NCBI RefSeq assembly: GCF_030269365.1
Contig: NZ_BSTF01000017.1
Location: 1-64,000 of the forward strand
Direction of reading: 5' to 3'
DNA length: 64,000 bases
From: Lentzea sp. NBRC 102530
GTDB taxonomy: Bacteria; Actinomycetota; Actinomycetes; Mycobacteriales; Pseudonocardiaceae
The notes under the pieces are model-generated. The model made no database searches, had not been told where the DNA came from, and saw only the letters and a program-made list of their open reading frames with translations. Positions 9,379 through 16,500 of this stretch are shown in pieces; the stretch's first letter is position 1, and each line of letters begins with the position of its first letter. The position numbers were made by a program, and so were the translations under genes.

Positions 9379-10113
9379 TCACGCGATCAGGCCGTGGTAC
9401 GGAATGCGCTCCACCCTTCGACCGTTCTGCAGGGCCTCGGTGAGCAGTTCGCGCTCACGAAGCCGCTGTTCGAACTGCGTCACCGCGTCCGGCGCGGCTT
9501 CGTCGAGCGGCACGTCCTCCTGGACCGCATCCGGTTCCCCTTGCTCGGTTTCACCGGGTTGCGGTTCCTCTCGGGCCTCAGGATCGACAGCGGTCACCGT
9601 GACCGGCTTCGACCGGGGCTTCGGGGTGAACCGAGCGATCGGCTCCTCGGTCGCCGCCTCGGCCGGCGCGAGATCGTCGAGCTTCGCTGCCTGCTCCAGG
9701 AGGAAAGCGGCGAGCTCGGCAGCCTTGCCGTCGTGCAGCTCCCTCACGTGCTGGCGGGTCTCCGGGCTGGTGCGGTAAACCTCCCAGAGATGCGGCAACT
9801 CGTGGAGAAACCCGTTGTGCTGGTTGACCCGCGCGCTGACCGCAGCGTGGATGTCCCTCGCGGCGCGCCACTGCTTGGCCAGGTCGTCACGTCGCAGGAC
9901 GTAGCCGTCCCGTGCGACGCTCGACCAGTGCGTGGTGTCGACGCCCTGAACCCTGTCGGCGGCGTCGGACAGGGGTGCGCGCTGCGCGACGACCGTTTCC
10001 GCGAGCGCGCGAAGTCTGCTCGGGTTGCCGGGAACCTGCTCGGCGTCATCGGGTCTGGAGCTCCCGAGTCGCAGAGTCGGCTCACCGTTGCCGTTGGGAA
10101 TCCCCTCGATCAA
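9379..10113 (-). CDS. hypothetical protein of type VII-associated operon
   Basis: I do not recognise a family. The 244-residue protein has a helical N-terminal half (HWSSVARDGYVLRRDDLAKQWRAARDIHAAVSARVNQHNGFLHELPHLWEVYR) and an acidic, Pro-rich C-terminal third, with no signal peptide or membrane segment. The start is the TTG at 10113: it follows AGGAG by 7 bases and overlaps the stop of the upstream WXG100-like gene (TTGA), showing translational coupling. The frame is open further upstream, but only antisense-like over that gene. The operon context suggests an ESX secretion-associated partner. Confidence 0.65.
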   Translation of the reverse strand: MIEGIPNGNGEPTLRLGSSRPDDAEQVPGNPSRLRALAETVVAQRAPLSDAADRVQGVDTTHWSSVARDGYVLRRDDLAKQWRAARDIHAAVSARVNQHNGFLHELPHLWEVYRTSPETRQHVRELHDGKAAELAAFLLEQAAKLDDLAPAEAATEEPIARFTPKPRSKPVTVTAVDPEAREEPQPGETEQGEPDAVQEDVPLDEAAPDAVTQFEQRLRERELLTEALQNGRRVERIPYHGLIA

Positions 10114-10418
10114 GAGCTTTCTCCTGCCCCCAGCGATCTCATCCGTTCGACGAGTTTCTCGTCCACTGACGCGTAGGTGTCCGCGGTCTCCCGCAACAGC
10201 GTCGCCATGCGGTCGGTGCGAGCACAGAGGCGGTCTCGCGCCGCCTTCAGGCTGCGCTGGTAGGTCTCCACGGCCGAGCGCAGTGGATCGCCGTCCGGCC
10301 AACGCTCCGTGTCGATGTCGAACTTCCACACGTTGTCACCGCGGACGGTGGCCGCGATGTCGCGGTACTTGCCTTCCACTGACTGCAGCTCGGCGATGTC
10401 GACCGAGAACCCGTCCAT
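10110..10418 (-). CDS. WXG100/EspC-like small type VII secretion substrate
   Basis: A 102-residue, almost wholly helical protein (MDGFSVDIAELQSVEGKY...) without a signal peptide. The length and the two long amphipathic helices match WXG100/EspC (DUF2580-like) substrates of type VII secretion. The literal WxG turn is not present; DNVWKFD sits between the helices. ATG 10418 follows GGGAGG by 7 bases and begins one base after the preceding stop. It is the middle gene of a three-gene minus-strand operon (11250 to 9379). Confidence 0.6.
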   Translation of the reverse strand: MDGFSVDIAELQSVEGKYRDIAATVRGDNVWKFDIDTERWPDGDPLRSAVETYQRSLKAARDRLCARTDRMATLLRETADTYASVDEKLVERMRSLGAGESS

Positions 10419-10419
10419 C

Positions 10420-11250
10420 TCAAACCTCCCTCTGCAGCAGTTCGTGTCGTAGCCGCGCCACGTCCTCCGCAGTCCAGTGCAGGTGCCGGCGGCATCCGAC
10501 GATCGGGTTCAGCGACAGGCCGATCTCGGGGTAGCCGGCCAGCAACTGGAGCACCACACGCCCCGGTTCCCTGGCCCGCAGGCGGCTGGGGTCGGCGTAC
10601 TCCTCGAACCTCTTCTGAGTCGTGAAAACCGGCAGTTGCTCGTGTTTCTCGGTCTGCACGGTCACCATGTACCCGGACGGACTGACCTCGAAGAACAGTG
10701 TCATCTGCGGAAGCAGACGTTCCAGCCCTTTCACGTCCGCACTGTTGGCGTCGAAGAGTAGAGCATCGACGTCGTCCGAGGACACCTCGATTTTGACATC
10801 GGTCCCGAACTTCTCGTGTCTCTCTTCCGCCCGCACGGCCGCGTCGAGCAGTTCAACGGGCATCGGCTGGTTACGACCTTGCTGCCACTGCGCCCAAATG
10901 CTCTTCACATAGCCGGGCACCTGCTTTTCGTGCGTGCTCTTCGCCCAACCTCGGGAGCCGAGGTTTCGCCTTTCGAGCAACGCCAGCCGATCGCCGTAGT
11001 TCAACCTGTTCAGTTCGGTGTCACGCGGGATGTTGCAGGCATACTTGATCACCTGCCTGACGACGTCGTCGACAGGCAGGGTGTCGATGGCGCGGCACGC
11101 ATGCCAGTGCAGCTTGGCCAGCACGGTGAACAGACCGTCGTCACGGCCGATGTGGAGCAGCTCCCCGAGCGGGGTCTCCCGGACGTGGACGATGCCTTGC
11201 CTGCGCAAACCACGTCGGGTGTGCAGGGACGATTCAGAAAGAACCGCCAT
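10420..11250 (-). CDS. hypothetical protein with SseB-like C-terminal part
   Basis: A 276-residue cytoplasmic protein. The N-terminal two thirds are unfamiliar. The C-terminal part reads like an SseB-type domain (LPVFTTQKRFEEYADP..., then VLQLLAGYPEIGLSLNPIVG), a fold repeatedly found in actinobacterial type VII-associated proteins. ATG 11250 is chosen because GAGGAG precedes it by 6 bases; the frame is open another 32 codons without a ribosome binding site. It is the first gene of the operon with the WXG100-like and TTG-started genes and is transcribed from the unusual intergenic region 11251-11590. Confidence 0.55.
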   Translation of the reverse strand: MAVLSESSLHTRRGLRRQGIVHVRETPLGELLHIGRDDGLFTVLAKLHWHACRAIDTLPVDDVVRQVIKYACNIPRDTELNRLNYGDRLALLERRNLGSRGWAKSTHEKQVPGYVKSIWAQWQQGRNQPMPVELLDAAVRAEERHEKFGTDVKIEVSSDDVDALLFDANSADVKGLERLLPQMTLFFEVSPSGYMVTVQTEKHEQLPVFTTQKRFEEYADPSRLRAREPGRVVLQLLAGYPEIGLSLNPIVGCRRHLHWTAEDVARLRHELLQREV

Positions 11251-11590
11251 CGAGAACTCCTCGGCTTGCGCGAAGATCAGCTGGGGGGCCGAAATCCTAA
11301 CCGATGAAGCCGCGCGGCACCTAACCGGCGGTATTCCATCCCGCAAGGCTCAGGAAAGTGGACAGAAGACCGTCGACTCGACGGAAACTTTTCCGCAAAG
11401 TTGCCGACGCGGCGCAAACCTGCAGCAAACTTTCCGCCAGTCGACCAAAGTTTCCGAGTACCTGCGGAAAAGATTCGGAAAGCATTCCACTGCAATCCCG
11501 AAATCAGCCCAAAAATTGTTCGAAGCACCTCTACGTGGTCTTCAATGGACATCACCGGATCACAGTGACCACTGAAAGAGGAACAGCCCG
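11251..11590. promoter_or_regulatory. AT-richer divergent control region with TTTCCG/CGGAAA cluster
   Basis: This 340-base gap separates two divergent genes and contains no credible ORF. Between 11382 and 11481 the hexamer TTTCCG or its complement occurs six times (11382, 11390, 11431, 11451, 11465, 11476), often within AAACTTT/AAAGTTT contexts. This suggests a multi-site operator for the flanking type VII-associated genes. Confidence 0.4.
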
Positions 11591-11809
11591 ATGAACGCAC
11601 AAAACGATCCCGGCTCGTGGCCGGCCCTGCTCCACCGGATGACCAGCACCTGGGCGGCACTCCTGCGGCTGCTCTTCGCGATCGTCGTCATCGCGGCCGT
11701 GGTCGCGCTCGCGTGGTGGCTGCTCGACCTCGGTTCGATCCAGTTCGGGCCGATCGTGGTCGAGGGAACCCCTAATCCCGCCGCAGCATCACGTGAGGCG
11801 GGCGGCTGA
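11591..11809 (+). CDS. small single-pass membrane protein
   Basis: A 72-residue protein with one clear membrane helix at about residues 22-46 (WAALLRLLFAIVVIAAVVALAWWLL) and a polar C-terminus. I do not recognise a family. ATG 11591 is preceded by AGAGGA. It diverges from the type VII-associated operon and is followed by a long perfect hairpin, so it forms its own short transcript. Confidence 0.6.
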   Translation: MNAQNDPGSWPALLHRMTSTWAALLRLLFAIVVIAAVVALAWWLLDLGSIQFGPIVVEGTPNPAAASREAGG

Positions 11810-11848
11810 CACTCAACCAAGACGAATGTTCTTTGCCCTTTTGGGGCA

Positions 11849-11897
11849 CCTTCCGGAACACCGCCCTGCTCGTCGAGCAGGGCGGTGTTCCGGAAGG
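11849..11897 (+). terminator. 24-bp perfect inverted repeat (terminator)
   Basis: Arms 11849-11872 and 11874-11897 are perfectly complementary with one central base, one of the longest stems in the window. It lies 39 bases after the small membrane gene and ends 65 bases before the next start, so termination of the upstream transcript is the simplest role. Confidence 0.75.
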
Positions 11898-11962
11898 ATG
11901 TGGTGCAAGGGTTCGTGCACGGCGGACGCGCGTTCCCCTTGCCGGCTCGGGGATTGGACGCA

Positions 11963-12754
11963 ATGGAACGCTCGTCGGTGTTCACCTTCCAGTACATCGC
12001 CATCGACACGGAGGCCGGCGTCACGCCGGAGGAGTTCGAGACCTTCGTGCGTGCCGAAGGCGTTCACCTGCCCCTGTACCCAGGGTGGCGGTGGACGCTG
12101 CTGCGCGGGTTGCGCGGGGAGCGGACCGGGCAGTACCTGATGTTGTACGAGATCGACAGCGCCGAGCAGCGCGACCTCTACGTCACGGCGCGGGGTGAGC
12201 AGACCGAGCTCGCCCGGCAGTTCTGGGCGGAGCACCCCGAGGCAGAGGCCGTGCTGGCGCGCTGGCGGCGGCTGGGCACGTTCGGTGAGCTGCCGACGTT
12301 GTTCACCGACTACCGGCTGCTGGCCGACAACCCGCGGAGCACGGTCACGCCCGGCCCCCGCTACCGCGACCGCCCGGGCGAGGAGCCCGTCGCCCGCGTC
12401 ATCGGGATCCACAACCTGGCGTTGCGCGCCGGCGTGACCGAAGAAATGTTCGACCGCTTCATCGCCGAGAACCACCACCGGATCGACGACTACCCGGACT
12501 GGCGGTTCCACGTGCTCAAGGGCGAGCGGGGCAACCGCCTCGACCAGTACGTGATGATGATGGAGATCGCGAGCCTGGAGGCGCTGGACGTCTTCTACCC
12601 CGAGCCCGACATCGCCACCGGCGAGGCCGCGGTGTTCGCGGCCGCCCACCGCGACACCAAGCAGATGTACGAGGAGTGGAAGCAGCTGGCCTCGTTCTCG
12701 GGGTCGCCGCAGATCTACACGGACTACCTGGCGGTCGCGGAGAACCCGGCGTAG
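11963..12754 (+). CDS. hypothetical protein with internally duplicated domain
   Basis: A 263-residue soluble protein made of two similar halves. Compare GWRWTLLRGLRGERTGQYLMLYEID (first half, about residue 35) with DWRFHVLKGERGNRLDQYVMMMEIA (second half, about 175). Each half resembles a ferredoxin-like alpha/beta-barrel (NIPSNAP/ABM-type) unit, which would give an intramolecular dimeric barrel. The ligand or reaction is unknown. ATG 11963 is chosen over 11885, which begins inside the hairpin. No neighbour suggests a pathway. Confidence 0.6.
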   Translation: MERSSVFTFQYIAIDTEAGVTPEEFETFVRAEGVHLPLYPGWRWTLLRGLRGERTGQYLMLYEIDSAEQRDLYVTARGEQTELARQFWAEHPEAEAVLARWRRLGTFGELPTLFTDYRLLADNPRSTVTPGPRYRDRPGEEPVARVIGIHNLALRAGVTEEMFDRFIAENHHRIDDYPDWRFHVLKGERGNRLDQYVMMMEIASLEALDVFYPEPDIATGEAAVFAAAHRDTKQMYEEWKQLASFSGSPQIYTDYLAVAENPA

Positions 12755-12806
12755 CCCGCGCCACCGGACGACCACGTCGCCTTCGGGCCGTACGACGGGA
12801 ACGCGG

Positions 12807-13367
12807 TCACGTCTCGCGCGTTTCGACGAATTCGGCCCACTTCGGTGGCTGCTTGCCCATCTCCTCCATCATCTCCAGCACGTCGCGGAGGTCGGCGACG
12901 TTCGGGGCGGTGCCGACGAACCAGTCGCTCACGCTGTCCCACGCCTTGCGCGCGCCTTCGCCCTCGACGACGTCCCAGACGGGCGGGTCGTCCTGGTCCA
13001 GGTCGGCGCCGTCGACGACGTGGTAGGCGTAGCCCTGGTGCGCGGTGAGCGCGAGGAGGTTGCGCGGGTCGGCCAGGTCGTGGTGTTCGAGGCCGTTGAG
13101 CGTCGTGACGGCGTGGCGCTTGCTTTCCGCGGTCATCACATCGACGCCGAACGCGGTGCCGGCCAGCCACAGTCCTGATCGGACACCCATGATGCGCAGA
13201 ACCTCGCGCACTGCTCCAGGAACCCGGGTCACGCCCTGGTCCGCGGCCATCCGGTCGATCTGGTCGTCGGTCGCGCCCGCCACGGATTCGCGGCGCAGAC
13301 CGTTCGCGCACACGCGGTCGAAGATCGCGTCGATGCGCTCGTTCGGGGTGCTGGTCGGTTGGTTCAC
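12807..13367 (-). CDS. SMI1/KNR4 (SUKH)-family protein, candidate immunity protein
   Basis: A 186-residue cytoplasmic protein. The pattern NLLALTAHQGYAYHVVDGADLDQDDPPVWDVVEGEG is typical of the SUKH/SMI1-KNR4 fold, a very common immunity scaffold beside polymorphic toxins. GTG 13367 follows GGAAAG; an upstream in-frame ATG at 13505 would add an unstructured 46-residue leader. It diverges from the large multidomain toxin-like gene starting at 13565, so it may neutralise one of its activities (inference from position and family). Confidence 0.65.
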   Translation of the reverse strand: MNQPTSTPNERIDAIFDRVCANGLRRESVAGATDDQIDRMAADQGVTRVPGAVREVLRIMGVRSGLWLAGTAFGVDVMTAESKRHAVTTLNGLEHHDLADPRNLLALTAHQGYAYHVVDGADLDQDDPPVWDVVEGEGARKAWDSVSDWFVGTAPNVADLRDVLEMMEEMGKQPPKWAEFVETRET

Positions 13368-13526
13368 AGCCGCTTTCCGGATGCCTCTGCCCGTCCTCGG
13401 ATCGCGCTCCACCGTACGGCCCGCGGCGTTCTTCGGCGCGACCTGCCGATGCTCTGGGTTCGCAGGTGTGGCGCGGCCGGATGTGGCATTCTGCCCAACA
13501 GGCAAGATGCTTCTGGGGGAACAAAG

Positions 13527-13568
13527 GTGTCAGCTCAGCCGGACGACCTGGCGATGAACATCGCATGA
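13527..13568 (+). CDS. possible 13-codon leader ORF coupled to toxin gene
   Basis: GTG 13527 follows GGGGGAAC and opens a 13-codon frame (MSAQPDDLAMNIA) whose TGA overlaps the ATG of the large toxin-like gene (ATGA at 13565-13568). It could couple translation of the next gene. Alternatively it could be a chance frame, or the remnant of a longer N-terminus lost by frameshift. Confidence 0.25.
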   Translation: MSAQPDDLAMNIA

Positions 13569-16500
13569 CCGGGCGTCAGCGGAACTCGTCGTCCTCTTCG
13601 CACCACGGCAGCAGCGGCGGCGATCATCGCAGCAGTGCGCCACCACCGTCGTCTTCGTCGCCAGGCGGCGTCGGTGGTCGTGGTACCCGGATGGACCCCG
13701 ACGCGGTCGAGAGCCTCGGCGGCAAGATCGCGAACCGCGGTGACCAGGTCCGCAGCAGCGTGTCGAGCAAGCTGAACATCAACGCGAGCGGTGGCAGCGC
13801 CGGGGTGTTCGGCCAGGTCGCCATGCAGCACGCGGACCGCGCCATCAGCACCGCCCGCACCTCGGCGGAGACGGCGGCGGCGGCCGCGGACAACGCCGGT
13901 GCCAAGACGAGGGCCACCGCGCAGACGACTCGCGACACCGAGCGGTCCGTGGGCGACTCGATGCGGAAGATCGACTCCTCCGCGCCGGTCACCAACCGGA
14001 GCAGTTCCACCGGCACCTCCTCGCAGTCCGCGTCTTCGTCGTCCACCGGGAGCCGGGCGACGGCGCCGCCCTCGCTGCCGGGCGGGCCTTCCGCGCCCGT
14101 TCGGCCCACCGCTCCGGCCGCCGCGGGTGCGCCGGGTTCGCGCGCTCCAGAACTGGGTGGTGCCGGACGGCCCGGTGGGCCTGGCGGCACGACGACGCCG
14201 GGCGGCAACAACGCTCCGGCTGTGAAGTCCCCGTCCGGACCCGTGGGTGGGTCCGGACCGGCGAGTGGGTCTGGACCTGCGGGTGGCTCCGGACCGGCAG
14301 GTGGCACCGGCCCTCGAACCGCCACCTCCGGCGGCGCGCAGGCTGGTCGGGGCGCCACCGGCCCGATGGCCGGTGCCCCGTCCGCGAACGCTTCGTCAGC
14401 CGGCCGAGGACCTGCCGGCACCGCGCCTGCAGGCGGCCCACCGGCCGGCAGGGCGCCCTCCGGCACCGCCCCCGCAGGCGGCCCACCGGGCGGCAGGACA
14501 CCCAGCGGTACCGCCCCCGCAGGCGGCCCGCCAGCCGGCAGGACACCCAGCGGTACCGCCCCCGCAGGCGGCCCGCCAGCCGGCAGGACACCCAGCGGTA
14601 CCGCCCCCGCAGGCGGACCACCGGCTGGCAGGACACTCGCTGGTGGTCCGGTGGCTGGTGGGCCCGCCCCCGGTGGACCCACGCCCGGTGGGCCGATGGC
14701 TGCTGGGGCCGGGCCCGGTGCCCGCGCCGCGGGTGGTCCGCCGGGCGGCCGGAACGCCGGTGGCCCTCCGTCAGGCGGTCCGCTGCCGGGTGGTCCGCTG
14801 CCGGGCGGCGGCTCTCATCCCGGGCGAGGCCCTGGCGGTCAGCCTGCCGGTGGCCCTCCGGGAAACGCACCCGTCTCCAGGACTCAGGCTGCGGCAGGCG
14901 GTCCCGCGCCGGGTGGTGGCCGACCGGGGTCCACGACTCCGGCCGGGTCGGCTCCCGGGCCCGGTTTCCACCCCTCCGGCAACGCGCCGGGTGGTCGGGG
15001 ACCCGGTGTCCACCCCGGCGGGCACGGGCCTGGCGCCAGGCATCCGGGCGGGACTCACCAGGGCGGTCCTCCGGTGGGCCGCGCTCCTCTGGCTCCGCCC
15101 GCCGGTGGGCACCCCCAGGGTGGTCAGCGACCTGGTGGTGCCGGCCAGGGGCCGCGTCCTGGTGGCCAGCCGTCCTTCGGACCCCCTGGCACGCCTCCGG
15201 TCCACCCGAACGGGCCCGCGCGGCACCAACCCGGGTTCGGACCGGGACGTCCTCCCGCCGGACAGCAAGGCGGACCCGCGCCTCGCCCCTTCGGCGGTCA
15301 CGGGCCGAACAGTCACGGCCCGAACAGTCACGGCCCGAACAGTCACGGCCCGAACAGTCACGGGCCGAGTGGTCACGGCCCTGGCGGGCACGCGCCCCAG
15401 GGCGGTGTGCGCCATCCTGGTCCGGGCGAGCCGCGTCCGGCTGGGCGAGGCACGCCTCCTGACGGCCGCGGGCCCGTGTCGCCGCAGGCGGCGCACCCGC
15501 ACACCGCCGACCCGCGCACGGCACACCCCCGGAACACCCACCCGCAGAGCGTCCAGCAGACGGCACCGCCTCGCGGGCCGGTGGCGCCCGCGCATCCGCA
15601 GCAGGGCCCGCCCGGCGGCAGTCCGCGACGGCCCGACCAGGGGATGCCGCCGGGCCCCCAGGGCGTGCCGGACGGCAGCGCGCAGCGGCAGGACGAACGT
15701 CCTCCCGGGCAAGACGGGCCGGCGCAGAACCTGCCACCGGTCGCGCTGGAGGGCCACGACCTGTCCCGGTACGAGGACTGGCAGATCGTGCGCCGGAAGG
15801 TCGACGACTTCCGGTCCGACGACCACGTCCTGCTGCGCGGCGACACGCGGACGCCGGAACAGATCCGTCAGGACGGCGGGTTCCGGCCGCACGCGTCGAA
15901 CTCCGACAAGGATCCGCTCTACCAGCACATCCACGGCGACATGAACACGTTCGTCAGCACCTCGACGGACGTGCGCACCGCGATGTCGTTCACGAACGAC
16001 GGTGGCCACGTCTACCGGGTCAAGGTGCCCGGCGGCATCCTGTCCGCTCCCACGCAGCAGCGGCTGGGGTACGGGGGCGAACCGCTGCCCGAGAGCGAGG
16101 TCCTGCACGCGGGCGGCATCGACTGGCGGTACGTCGAGGGCTGGCACGAGAAGCACTACGAGGGTGGCGGGAAGTGGACCCTCGGCCCGTTCGTGCCCAA
16201 CCCCGACTACATCGGTGGCAAACGGGACGATCAGCCCGTCCTTCCCGACGACCTCAAGCACGAACCGCCACCCAAGCTGCCGGACATCGACATCCGCGCC
16301 TCGTGGAGGATCGAGGAGGACGAGGCGCGTGCGGCCGCCGAACGCGGTGAGGCGCCGCCTCCGAAGGAAGAGCCGGAGCCCCCCAGAGAACCGAAGCCGA
16401 TGCGGCCGTTGCCGACGAACGTCGACTTCGCGGCACGGTTGCGCGGCGAACCCCCACCGCCACCGGAACCGGCGGCGGTGCACGCCGGGCGCGGCGACGA

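Noticed and set aside
14402..15380. CRISPR-like repeat array
   Set aside because: The repeats are contiguous, in frame and without spacers; they encode a Gly/Pro linker.
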